From contig CAZKJS010000022.1 in the NCBI GenBank assembly GCA_964553255.1, positions 1-28,945 on the forward strand: a DNA stretch of 28,945 nucleotides. Direction: 5' to 3'. The notes beneath the pieces were generated by a model. That model saw only the letters and a program-made list of their open reading frames with translations. It had not been told where the DNA came from and searched no databases. The translations under genes were made by a program, and so were the position numbers. This document shows positions 15,896 to 23,849 of this stretch, piece by piece; position 1 is the stretch's first letter; each line of letters begins with the position of its first letter. This stretch comes from JAQUCI01 sp964553255. GTDB lineage: Bacteria; Bacillota_I; Bacilli_A; Erysipelotrichales; Erysipelotrichaceae.

Positions 15896-17671
15896 ATGGA
15901 TATAAATGTGTATTTTGAAGCTATGCAAAATATTGAATGTGCATTTGCCTATCATGAGGTAGTTTTTAATGATGCTAAACAGATGATAGATTACACATTC
16001 ATAGAAGTGAATAGATCTTTTGAATTAATGACTGGTCTAAAGAAAGAAAACATCATTAACAAAAGATATTTAAGAGATGTTGCGATTGATAAAACTAAAT
16101 CACAAAAATGGGTAGACATATATTCTCAAGTAATGAAGAATCAACAAAAGATTGAGTTTGAGGAGTATGCAAAGGACTTACGGAGTCATTACTTAGTTAG
16201 AGCATATCCAACTGATGAAAGTCATTTTGTGACGATATTCTTCAATAAGAATTTTCAAAAGAATATGGAAGAAATAGCAGAATATCTCATAAGTAATATG
16301 GGACACAGCATCGATTATGATAAAATAACAGCTTTCGCCCATGAAGTTTCTGGCGCCGATTATACGATATTCAACCTTTTTGATGAAGATGGTAAAAGGT
16401 TTACGAGTTTAGCTTCTTGCGGGATAAATGATGATACAAACAAAATTCTAAAAAGCATTAATCTAGATATAGTTGGACACACGTGGGAGCAAGATGTGAA
16501 TCGTGACAACTTAATTAAAGATCAACATATAACACACTTTAATGATATTTCAGTTCTTACAAATAAGGTTTTGCCAAAAACATTGATCAAAAGTCTTGTT
16601 AAGATGTTTAAGATTGAGGATACAGTTGTTGCTAAGATTACTAAGGAAAAAAGAATGCTTGGTGATTTCACACTACTATTTACTAAAGGCAACAAACTAA
16701 AGAACATCGATTTATTTAGATTATACTTACTTCAACTAGGATTGTTCATTGAGAAAACACAACTTGAAAGATCGTTAACAACTAGTCAAAAACATTTTTT
16801 TACCTTAGCTGAATATGCGCCAGTAGGATTTGTGACTTGTGATAGAAACGGTGTTATCAGTTACGCTAACAAGAAACTGCTTGAGATCTTAGATTCGCCA
16901 GCATATGAAGCGATTACTAAAATTAACCTTTTAACTTACCCAAATCTAATAAAAAGTGGTTTTTCTGACAAATTGGCTGATTGCTTAAAGAATGACCGTT
17001 TATTACAACATGAGATGCACTATTTAAGTTTATGGGGAAAAGAGTTATGGCTTAAGATATTCTTTACACCTATAAAAGAGAATGGCGAAATTATCGGAGC
17101 AAACATCGTAATTGACGACATAAGTGATAAAAAAGCATCTGAAGATCTTTTAAAGGAAAGAGCAGTAAAAGATGCCCTTACAAGAACATACAATCGTAAT
17201 GCGATGGACACGATCTTAACAGATTATTTATTTGAAGCTAAAGATAAGCAACTCATAAGTTGTGCATTGATGGTAGATATTGATAATTTTAAGTACATTA
17301 ATGATAACCATGGGCATAAAGCAGGGGATATTATACTACAGTATTTAGCAACACGAATAAAACTCGAAACTAAAGAACATGATCTAATCATCAGAACCGG
17401 TGGTGATGAATTTTTAGTATATTTGCATGATATAAAAGATGAAGAAAATGCTAATATAATAATCCAAAGAATTCTAACAAAGATAAGTGGTGAATATCAT
17501 GTGTTAGATAATGTAAGAGGAATAAATCATAATATACCAATTCAAGTAAGTGTAGGAGCAGCGTTTTATCCAAGGCATGGCGTAACGGCAGAAGATTTGA
17601 TGGCACGGGCAGATGATGCGATGTATGTTGTTAAGAAAACTGGTAAAGCAGGATTTCATATCGCTGAATAA
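15896..17671 (+). CDS. PAS-GAF-PAS-GGDEF diguanylate cyclase
   Basis: 591 residues from ATG 15896, favoured over ATG 15890 because AAGAGA sits seven bases before it and too close to the earlier codon. Residues about 1-120 look like a PAS domain (VNRSFELMTGLKKENI). About 130-295 look like a GAF domain (TAFAHEVSGADYTIFNLFDEDG). About 300-420 are a second PAS domain (FTLAEYAPVGFVTCDRNG). The last 160 residues are GGDEF: DALTRTYNRNAM, DIDNFKYINDNHGHKAGD, and the intact active motif GGDEF at 502-506. The inhibitory-site position reads K493-E-H-D496, so its Arg is lost and product inhibition may be weak. Cytosolic; signals unknown. It is a separate unit with its own promoter and terminator. Confidence 0.88.
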   Translation: MDINVYFEAMQNIECAFAYHEVVFNDAKQMIDYTFIEVNRSFELMTGLKKENIINKRYLRDVAIDKTKSQKWVDIYSQVMKNQQKIEFEEYAKDLRSHYLVRAYPTDESHFVTIFFNKNFQKNMEEIAEYLISNMGHSIDYDKITAFAHEVSGADYTIFNLFDEDGKRFTSLASCGINDDTNKILKSINLDIVGHTWEQDVNRDNLIKDQHITHFNDISVLTNKVLPKTLIKSLVKMFKIEDTVVAKITKEKRMLGDFTLLFTKGNKLKNIDLFRLYLLQLGLFIEKTQLERSLTTSQKHFFTLAEYAPVGFVTCDRNGVISYANKKLLEILDSPAYEAITKINLLTYPNLIKSGFSDKLADCLKNDRLLQHEMHYLSLWGKELWLKIFFTPIKENGEIIGANIVIDDISDKKASEDLLKERAVKDALTRTYNRNAMDTILTDYLFEAKDKQLISCALMVDIDNFKYINDNHGHKAGDIILQYLATRIKLETKEHDLIIRTGGDEFLVYLHDIKDEENANIIIQRILTKISGEYHVLDNVRGINHNIPIQVSVGAAFYPRHGVTAEDLMARADDAMYVVKKTGKAGFHIAE

Positions 17672-17699
17672 AGAAACGAATCAATTAAATAAATCATAG

Positions 17700-17717
17700 A
17701 CAGCGATCACTCGCTGT
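17700..17717 (+). terminator. Terminator after the GAF/PAS/GGDEF gene
   Basis: Perfect arms ACAGCGA and TCGCTGT with loop TCAC, followed by TTTATT. Confidence 0.8.
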
Positions 17718-17790
17718 TTTATTATACTAGAGTTTATGGTGAGTTAATAATGACATGTGATAATGAGTTTAAGATAAGCGAGGTTTAATT

Positions 17791-18630
17791 ATGATCAAAC
17801 TTACAGCTGATAGCACCTGCGATTTAAATAAAGACTTTATTACTAAGCATAATATCGATATCATGCCAATTCATATTGTTGTTGATGATAAGATCTATAA
17901 CGATAATGTTGATATCTTACCTAAAGATATTTTTGATTTAACTGAAAAGCAAGGTAAATTATGTAAAACGGCAGCGGTCAATGTTTATGAGTATGAAAAC
18001 TTCTTTAAGCAATTTACTAATGAATATGATGCGATTATTCATGTATCGTTGGGATCTGCTTTTTCATCATCATGTCAAAACGCACAAATAGCAGCGAGTG
18101 AATTCGCAAATGTTTTTGTGATCGATTCGGCTAATCTTTCAAGTGGTAGTGGTTTTTTAACACACGAAACAGCACTAATGATAAGTGAAAATAAAGACGT
18201 TGATACGATCTTAGACAGGGTTAAAGTTCTTATTAACAAAATTTGTGGTAGTTTTGTCATTGATCAACTTGATTATCTTTATAAGGGTGGAAGATGTTCT
18301 AATTTGGAACTAGCAGCTACAAAAGTTTTGCGAATCAAACCATCAATTGAAGTAATTGATGGTAATATGCAAGTTGGACGTAAATATCGTGGGTCATTTG
18401 AACTGAGTCTACGAAACTATATCAATGATAGATTAACTGATATTAATGATATTGATGATAAGATATTGTTTTTAACACATACTAATTGTGATGAACTAAC
18501 AGTCAAGCAAATTAAGCAACAAATTGAAGATAAGAACTATTTTAAAGAGATTGTCGTATCAACTGCTGGATGTACGATTTCAGCACATTGCGGTCCTTTA
18601 ACTTTAGGAATATTCTATATAAATAAATAG
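17791..18630 (+). CDS. DegV family fatty-acid-binding protein
   Basis: 279 residues, the normal DegV length. TADSTCDL at 5-12 opens the family's first domain. HVSLGSAFSSSCQNAQIA matches the lipid-binding Ser loop, followed by VIDSANLSSGSGF and LDYLYKGGRCS. DegV/FakB proteins hold a single fatty acid and, together with FakA kinase, pass it to phospholipid synthesis as acyl phosphate; FakA is not in this window. A GAGGT ribosome site precedes the ATG. It lies between two terminators and so is probably its own unit. Confidence 0.92.
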   Translation: MIKLTADSTCDLNKDFITKHNIDIMPIHIVVDDKIYNDNVDILPKDIFDLTEKQGKLCKTAAVNVYEYENFFKQFTNEYDAIIHVSLGSAFSSSCQNAQIAASEFANVFVIDSANLSSGSGFLTHETALMISENKDVDTILDRVKVLINKICGSFVIDQLDYLYKGGRCSNLELAATKVLRIKPSIEVIDGNMQVGRKYRGSFELSLRNYINDRLTDINDIDDKILFLTHTNCDELTVKQIKQQIEDKNYFKEIVVSTAGCTISAHCGPLTLGIFYINK

Positions 18631-18682
18631 CGATTCATATAGGAATAATTTCGTACTCAAGATAAACTTCATAATTGAAAAT

Positions 18683-18715
18683 AACCCCTAAGCGATCTCT
18701 AATTGCCTAGGGGTT
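18683..18715. terminator. Bidirectional terminator between degV-type and DtxR-type genes
   Basis: Perfect 8-base arms AACCCCTA (18683-18690) and TAGGGGTT (18708-18715), 17-base loop. TTTACTTTT follows on plus, and a T-rich stretch follows on minus. It sits between convergent genes. Confidence 0.75.
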
Positions 18716-18746
18716 TACTTTTAAAGTTTTGCATTATGATTCAATA

Positions 18747-19127
18747 TTACTTTTTTATACTACATTTTTCTACATAATCTTTAATTGCTTCAAAGCTCTC
18801 TGCACTTATAACGTGTTCAATTCGGCAGGCATCTTCATAAGAAGTGCTCTTATCAACACCAAGTTTTATCAACCAGTTTGAGAAAAATTGATGTCTTTCA
18901 AATATACGCTGTGCAATTTTTAAACCTTCATTTGTTAATGTAAGATAGCCTTCGCTATCCATCGCGATCAAACCTTCTTCACGTAGGTTTTTCATAGCGA
19001 CACTGACACTAGACTTCTTATATTTAAGCTTGTTGACAACATCAACAGATCTGACATGAACTTGATTTTGACTTAGTATCAAAATGGTCTCTAAATACAT
19101 TTCCGCTGATTCACGAATTTTTTGCAT
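18747..19127 (-). CDS. DtxR-family metal-dependent repressor, short form
   Basis: 126 residues: an N-terminal winged helix (1-65, with VDVVNKLKYKKSSVSVAMKNL as the recognition region) and a dimerisation domain with the metal site. Met10, Cys101, Glu104 and His105 match the primary metal ligands of DtxR (Met10, Cys102, Glu105, His106), and His79 matches its ancillary site. The Mn-sensing MntR uses Asp and Glu instead of Met and Cys, so iron sensing is the better guess. The C-terminal SH3-like domain of DtxR is absent, as in MntR-size members. A loose palindrome TGTTAAGTTTACA at 19153-19165, about 26 bases upstream, could be an autoregulatory site. No metal transporter is next to it. Confidence 0.88.
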   Translation of the reverse strand: MQKIRESAEMYLETILILSQNQVHVRSVDVVNKLKYKKSSVSVAMKNLREEGLIAMDSEGYLTLTNEGLKIAQRIFERHQFFSNWLIKLGVDKSTSYEDACRIEHVISAESFEAIKDYVEKCSIKK

Positions 19128-19271
19128 TATCTAAATACCTTTCGATTATAAATGTTAAGTTTACAATAGCATAAGGTTATAACAAAATCAAATATTTAGA
19201 TCACTTATTATTAGATATACAGCTACTTAATCAAAAAAGACAATAGATGATGTTGTTAAAATTGAACTTGT

Positions 19272-20291
19272 TTATCGTTGTACTCTGCCTGAAGAATTTC
19301 CTGATAATAAAGACTCAACTTCATCTACAGTTACTAAGTTAAAATCACCTGATATCGTGTGTTTTAAAGCAGAGGCAGCTACTGCAAACTCTAAAGCTTC
19401 TTTTACATTCGGTTTTGTGTTTAAACCATGAATTAAACCAGCCGAGAAACTATCGCCTCCACCAACTCGATCAACGATCATTTTTATATCATAACGAGTT
19501 GAAGCATAAAATTCATTACCATCATAAAGCAATGCTTTCCAACCGTTATGATCAGCACTGAAGCTTTCGCGCAATGTTGATACAACTAAATTGAAATTAA
19601 ATTCTTTATAAATTGCTTTAAAAACACCATAATAGCCAGCAGCATCTGTTACTCCATCTTCGATGTTGGCTTGTGGTTTGAAACCAAGGCACAATTCCAT
19701 ATCTTCTTCATTACCAATACAAACATCAACATAAGCCATTAAAGGTCGCATTATGCTTTGTGCTTTTTCTTTAGTCCAAAGTTTTTTACGAAAGTTTAAG
19801 TCACATGATACAGTTACACTGTGTCGTTTCGCTGCTTGACAAGCAGCCTTAGTTAATTCAGCAGCCTTATCACTTATTGCTGGAGTTATACCTGACCAAT
19901 GAAACCAGTTTGCGTCTTTCATGATTAGATCAAAATCAAACTCACCTACATCGGCTAATGAGATAGCACTGTTAGCGCGATCATAAATTACTTTGCTTGG
20001 TCGCATATTAGTGCCTGTTTCAAGGAAATAGATACCTAATCGCTCACCACCTCGCAAAACATGATCAGTTTTAACACCATATTTTTGTAGAGCATAAAGA
20101 GCACTCTGCCCGATTTCGTTTTTCGGTAGTTTACTAACGTAATAAGAGTCGTGTCCAAAGTTAGCCAGTGACACCGCCACATTAGCTTCACCACCGCCAT
20201 ACACAACATCAAAATTTTCACTTTGTACAAAACGATTATTGCCAGGGGTTGAAAGGCGTAACATTATTTCGCCAAGGGTTATTATTTTCAT
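19272..20291 (-). CDS. kdgK: 2-keto-3-deoxygluconate kinase (PfkB family)
   Basis: 339 residues. It phosphorylates 2-keto-3-deoxygluconate (KDG) with ATP to KDPG. Family marks: GEIMLRLSTP at the N-terminus, substrate-binding GGGEANVAVSLANFG (32-46), LNFRKKLW as in KDG kinases, and the PfkB signature DRVGGGDSFSAG (274-285) with catalytic Asp280. An AGGAG site precedes the ATG, 13 bases after the aldolase gene. It is the last gene of the leftward uronate operon; I see no clear terminator after it. Substrate choice rests on both the sequence type and its position beside uxaC and the KDPG aldolase. Confidence 0.9.
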   Translation of the reverse strand: MKIITLGEIMLRLSTPGNNRFVQSENFDVVYGGGEANVAVSLANFGHDSYYVSKLPKNEIGQSALYALQKYGVKTDHVLRGGERLGIYFLETGTNMRPSKVIYDRANSAISLADVGEFDFDLIMKDANWFHWSGITPAISDKAAELTKAACQAAKRHSVTVSCDLNFRKKLWTKEKAQSIMRPLMAYVDVCIGNEEDMELCLGFKPQANIEDGVTDAAGYYGVFKAIYKEFNFNLVVSTLRESFSADHNGWKALLYDGNEFYASTRYDIKMIVDRVGGGDSFSAGLIHGLNTKPNVKEALEFAVAASALKHTISGDFNLVTVDEVESLLSGNSSGRVQR

Positions 20292-20304
20292 AGTTAGTCT
20301 CCTA

Positions 20305-21258
20305 CTAATTGCTTATTAAATGGACTTTGAAGCCACCAATTTCTTCGTTGAAGTAAATGAAATCCAACTTGTTATTCTTCATAACAGCTGTTGTTTCATC
20401 GAAAGTAAAACCAAGAGCTATAAAATAGCGTTTAGCTCGTTTAACATCATTACAACCAATAGCTATATGACCATAAGTTCCAACACCATCATTCATAACT
20501 TCAATAAACTCACTTCCAAAGAAACCTTTGCTTGTTTCTCTCACAATTCCACCAAATAACGTCGCGTATTTTTCAGCAATTGATCTTGATGTAGATGGGT
20601 TTGCATTGATTGCGACGTGCTTTAGTTTTAATCCTAACATTGTATAAACAGCTTGCTTAGTAAGTGTACCAACACCATCGAAATCTTTGTTAGCGATCAT
20701 TTTCTTATCTACCATCCAAGTACCACCACAAGCTACAATTTTATCGTATGAAAGATAATCATTTAGGTTGCAAGCTGAAATTCCGCCTGTTGGCATAAAG
20801 TTTACATTGGTATATGGACCAGCAAGAGCCTTGATCATACTTAAACCACCTAATTGCTCAGCTGGGAAGAATTTTACGGTTGTTAAGCCAAACGACAATG
20901 CTTTTTCAATATCACTAGCATTTGAGCATCCTGGAATAATATTGATCTTATTTTTAATACAATATGAAACAATCTCAGGATTAAATCCTGGAGTAACGAT
21001 GAATTCTGCACCAGCTACAATCGCATCGTCTACTTGCTCAATGGTTAAAACAGTTCCAGCACCTAACAACATATCTGGAAGCTCGTTATGGATGGCTTCA
21101 ATAGCTGCTTTTGCATGTGAGCTTCTAAATGTAATCTCAGCAATTGGTAAGCCATTATGATATAAGGCTTTTGCTAAAGGGATTGTATCTGCAGGATCAT
21201 CAATTCTGATAACTGGAACGATGCCAATGGCGGATACAGTTTCTAATAAATTCTTCAT
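20305..21258 (-). CDS. kdgA: KDPG/KHG aldolase fused to a VOC-like domain
   Basis: 317 residues; a plain KDPG aldolase is about 210. Residues 1-208 are the class I aldolase that splits KDPG into pyruvate and glyceraldehyde-3-phosphate: Glu41 in IAEITFRSS, GAGTVLT (66-72), Schiff-base Lys129 in TTVKFFPAE, and FMPTGGIS. Residues about 213-317 (LKHVAINANPS, then GTYGHIAIGC and a closing FKVHLISN) look like a VOC/glyoxalase fold repeat. Only a few possible metal ligands are left, so the tail may be a binding or structural domain. AGAGGA precedes the start. It is 40 bases after uxaC and co-transcribed with kdgK. The aldolase call is firm, the role of the tail unknown. Confidence 0.9.
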   Translation of the reverse strand: MKNLLETVSAIGIVPVIRIDDPADTIPLAKALYHNGLPIAEITFRSSHAKAAIEAIHNELPDMLLGAGTVLTIEQVDDAIVAGAEFIVTPGFNPEIVSYCIKNKINIIPGCSNASDIEKALSFGLTTVKFFPAEQLGGLSMIKALAGPYTNVNFMPTGGISACNLNDYLSYDKIVACGGTWMVDKKMIANKDFDGVGTLTKQAVYTMLGLKLKHVAINANPSTSRSIAEKYATLFGGIVRETSKGFFGSEFIEVMNDGVGTYGHIAIGCNDVKRAKRYFIALGFTFDETTAVMKNNKLDFIYFNEEIGGFKVHLISN

Positions 21259-21298
21259 AAAATTCCTCTTTCGTTAGTTTTTCATATTTCAATTTGAA

Positions 21299-22702
21299 CT
21301 AGATATCAAAATTGAAGTAGTTCTTAGCATTGTAGTAGCTTATATCAGCTACGAGCGATTTTAGCATATCCATATCTTTTGGGTATTCGTTGAGTATAAC
21401 CCAATTACCGATAAGATCACACAAAATACGTCTGAAATATTCATGTCTTGGGTATGATATAAAGCTACGAGAGTCAGTTGCCATTCCGATGAAATTACCT
21501 AATACAGAAGTGTTTGCTAAGTTGGTAAGCTGATCGATGAGTCCTTGTTTGTGGTCATTAAACCACCACGCTGTTCCATGTTGCATTTTCATCTTGACCT
21601 TATCATTTTGAAAACTATTGATGATAGTTGTTAAAAGCGGATTATCATACGGATTAAGCGAGTATACGATAGTTTTTGGTAGTTTTTCTTGTGAGTGAAG
21701 ACTATCTAGCAGTTTAATCAGATCATGACTGGAAATATTGTCGTTAATGACATCATAACCAGTATCAGGTCCTAGTTTTTCAAACATGCTTGAATTGTTA
21801 TTTCTACGACTACCAACATGTAGTTGCATTACCCAGTCTTTTTCATAAAACATTGAAGCTAACTTGGTCAATAAAGCGGTTTTAAACTTTCGATTATCTT
21901 TTTCATTCAAAGGAGTGTTGTTTAATCTACGTTTGAAGATATCATCCACATCTTCTTCAATATACGATTCATAAACCATATATTCGAAAGCGTGATCGCT
22001 TAAACGACAACCGTTTGTGTGAAAATGATCTATTCGCTGTTTCAATGCCTTCAATAATGATGAAAAATCATTGATAAGAATGTTTGAACTTGTTTCTAAC
22101 TCTACCAAATAACTGAGATAATCATCTTTTTCGATATTGATTGCTTTGTCAGGGCGAAAAGTTGGAAATACATGAAAAGATATACTTTGATCTGTTTTGA
22201 TCATTTTATGATATTTCAAATCATCAATTGGATCATCAGTTGTACATAGTAGCTCAACATTCGATTTTTTAATTAGGTTTCTAACCCTAAAATCTTCATT
22301 GTTTAATTTGTCGTTACATAGCGCATAAATCGTTTCAGCACTGCTTTCCTTTAATATGTCATCAATATCAAAATAACGCTTTAACTCCAGATGACTCCAA
22401 TGATAAAGTGGGTTACCGATACAACGAGGTAGAGTTTTTGCCCACATTTTAAACTTTTCAAGATCATCGGCATTACCAGTGATGTCATTTTCGCTTATAC
22501 CATTAGCGCGCATAACTCGCCATTTATAATGATCACCACCCAACCATAATTGGGTCATATTTGTGAACTGTCTATTTTCAGCGATTTCCTTTGGGCTAAT
22601 ATGGCAATGATAGTCAATGATTGGTAGGTTTTCAACGTGTTGATAAAGTGATTTTGCAATATTGCTATTTAGAAGAAAATTATCATTGATAAAATGGTTC
22701 AT
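21299..22702 (-). CDS. uxaC: Uronate isomerase (glucuronate/galacturonate isomerase)
   Basis: 467 residues, full family length. It converts galacturonate to tagaturonate and glucuronate to fructuronate, the first step of hexuronate breakdown. The metal-binding motif DYHCHISP (30-37) is intact, followed by LWLGGDHYKWRVMRANG, CTTDDPIDDLKYH, and MQLHVGSRRNNN, then GMATDSRSFISYPRHEYFRR near the end, all typical of the amidohydrolase-fold UxaC family. Located five bases after the regulator gene in the same operon, so the regulator, this enzyme, the aldolase and the kinase are transcribed together. Confidence 0.95.
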   Translation of the reverse strand: MNHFINDNFLLNSNIAKSLYQHVENLPIIDYHCHISPKEIAENRQFTNMTQLWLGGDHYKWRVMRANGISENDITGNADDLEKFKMWAKTLPRCIGNPLYHWSHLELKRYFDIDDILKESSAETIYALCNDKLNNEDFRVRNLIKKSNVELLCTTDDPIDDLKYHKMIKTDQSISFHVFPTFRPDKAINIEKDDYLSYLVELETSSNILINDFSSLLKALKQRIDHFHTNGCRLSDHAFEYMVYESYIEEDVDDIFKRRLNNTPLNEKDNRKFKTALLTKLASMFYEKDWVMQLHVGSRRNNNSSMFEKLGPDTGYDVINDNISSHDLIKLLDSLHSQEKLPKTIVYSLNPYDNPLLTTIINSFQNDKVKMKMQHGTAWWFNDHKQGLIDQLTNLANTSVLGNFIGMATDSRSFISYPRHEYFRRILCDLIGNWVILNEYPKDMDMLKSLVADISYYNAKNYFNFDI

Positions 22703-22707
22703 CGCTT

Positions 22708-23697
22708 TTACCTCGTAGTTTCTCTTTCAACAAAATCACATGATATAATAGTTTTCCGTGGCACGTTTTCGTTGTTAAAGACTTGAATAAGCATGTTAAC
22801 AATGTTTCTACATATGACATCGCCGTGATTGTCAATCGATGTTAATTCTGGTGTTGATAGTTTGGCGTATTTTGAGTTATTATAACCTACAATTGAAAGA
22901 TCTTTTGGTACTTTGATGTTATGTTGATTAGCCCATTTAAGAGCGCCAATAGCGATTTCATCATCTGAACAGATAATCGCGTCAACATCAACACCCATTT
23001 TGTTAGTTTCTAGTACATTTATAGTATCAATTACTTCGCCATGAGATCGTAATTCTTCGTGTGAACATGTGTTGCAAAATGCGAAAGCATCAACAAATCC
23101 TTTTAGTTTTTGTCTTCCGCTATATGATTCAGACCGATATAGGTATATAAGATGTTTAGCACCTTTTTTAATTAATTTATGTGTAATATCATAAGTTGCT
23201 TGATAATCATCGGTAAGACAACAGTAAACGTGATTGGCTTCAAGATAACCGTTGATGATCATAACTGGTACTTGCTTAGACGCTGTTATGATATATTCGT
23301 TGTCTTTAGAATCTTTTTCAACATAATTGGAGCCAATCAAAATAACAGCGTCTACTCTTTTTGATAAAAGCAGATCAAGATCGATCTTCTTCTTATGTAG
23401 ATCATATCCAGTACAACATAGAAAAGAATTATATCCTCTGTTCTGAAGTTCGGTTTCAACAACGTAGATTGCATTTGCGAGATAGATATCACTTGCGTCG
23501 GCACAAAGGATACCAACTGTCTTCATTGTATTAAGCCCAAGACCTCTAGCGAAAGCATTTGGTGTATAACCGCAATTTTCCATTACTTCTAATACTCGTT
23601 TTCGTGTTTTCTCAGAGACGTGTGAACTATTATTTAAAACCCTTGAAACGGTTGCGATGGAGACACCAGCTTGTTTTGATATATCATATATATTCAT
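22708..23697 (-). CDS. LacI-family regulator of the hexuronate regulon
   Basis: 329 residues from ATG 23697, with GGAG six bases upstream; a TTG at 23709 in frame overlaps that site and is unlikely. The N-terminal helix-turn-helix IYDISKQAGVSIATVSRVLNN and hinge helix (YTPNAFARGL) are followed by a periplasmic-binding-protein-like effector domain (VGILCADASD, then AIICSDDEIAIGALKWA, and LSIVGYNNSKYAKL). First gene of the leftward operon, so it controls its own expression. Two TGTAA-N4-TTACA palindromes in the divergent intergenic region are its likely operators. By context the inducer is a hexuronate pathway intermediate such as KDG or tagaturonate (inference). KdgR- or ExuR-like role. Confidence 0.9.
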   Translation of the reverse strand: MNIYDISKQAGVSIATVSRVLNNSSHVSEKTRKRVLEVMENCGYTPNAFARGLGLNTMKTVGILCADASDIYLANAIYVVETELQNRGYNSFLCCTGYDLHKKKIDLDLLLSKRVDAVILIGSNYVEKDSKDNEYIITASKQVPVMIINGYLEANHVYCCLTDDYQATYDITHKLIKKGAKHLIYLYRSESYSGRQKLKGFVDAFAFCNTCSHEELRSHGEVIDTINVLETNKMGVDVDAIICSDDEIAIGALKWANQHNIKVPKDLSIVGYNNSKYAKLSTPELTSIDNHGDVICRNIVNMLIQVFNNENVPRKTIISCDFVERETTR

Positions 23698-23711
23698 TGT
23701 TTTCTCCAATC

Positions 23712-23725
23712 TGTAAATGCTTACA
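23712..23725. promoter_or_regulatory. LacI-type operator 1
   Basis: TGTAAATGCTTACA: inverted arms TGTAA/TTACA with four central bases, just downstream of the regulator gene's promoter and 14 bases before its start codon. Read on the other strand, it differs from operator 2 by one base. Confidence 0.7.
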
Positions 23726-23736
23726 AATATAATTGT

Positions 23737-23765
23737 ATTATATGGCTAAAATGTTTAAATTTCAA
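23737..23765 (-). promoter_or_regulatory. Promoter of the lacI-uxaC-kdgA-kdgK operon
   Basis: Minus strand: TTGAAA (23765-23760), 17-base spacer, TATAAT (23742-23737). Operator 1 lies within the early transcribed region. Confidence 0.7.
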
Positions 23766-23776
23766 GTCATTATTTA

Positions 23777-23805
23777 TTGACTGAAAGCGATATAGAGCGT
23801 ATCAT
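23777..23805 (+). promoter_or_regulatory. Promoter of the uxaB-uxaA-SDR operon
   Basis: TTGACT (23777-23782), 17-base spacer, TATCAT (23800-23805). The spacer holds TGAAAGCGATATAG (23782-23795), which matches the left half of a CcpA cre site but not its right end, so catabolite control is only a weak possibility. Confidence 0.65.
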
Positions 23806-23810
23806 AAAAC

Positions 23811-23824
23811 TGTAAGTATTTACA
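23811..23824. promoter_or_regulatory. LacI-type operator 2
   Basis: TGTAAGTATTTACA, same arms and spacing as operator 1, covering the expected transcription start of uxaB. Binding here would block that promoter. Confidence 0.7.
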
Positions 23825-23849
23825 TATTTAGCGTAAAAGGGAGCAGTAT

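Noticed and set aside
20768..21160. Plus-strand open frame of 130 codons
   Set aside because: Fully antisense to the kdgA aldolase domain, whose motifs are unambiguous; the composition is that of a shadow frame.
23782..23795. CcpA cre site in the uxaB promoter
   Set aside because: The left half matches but the last two conserved positions do not; too weak to call.
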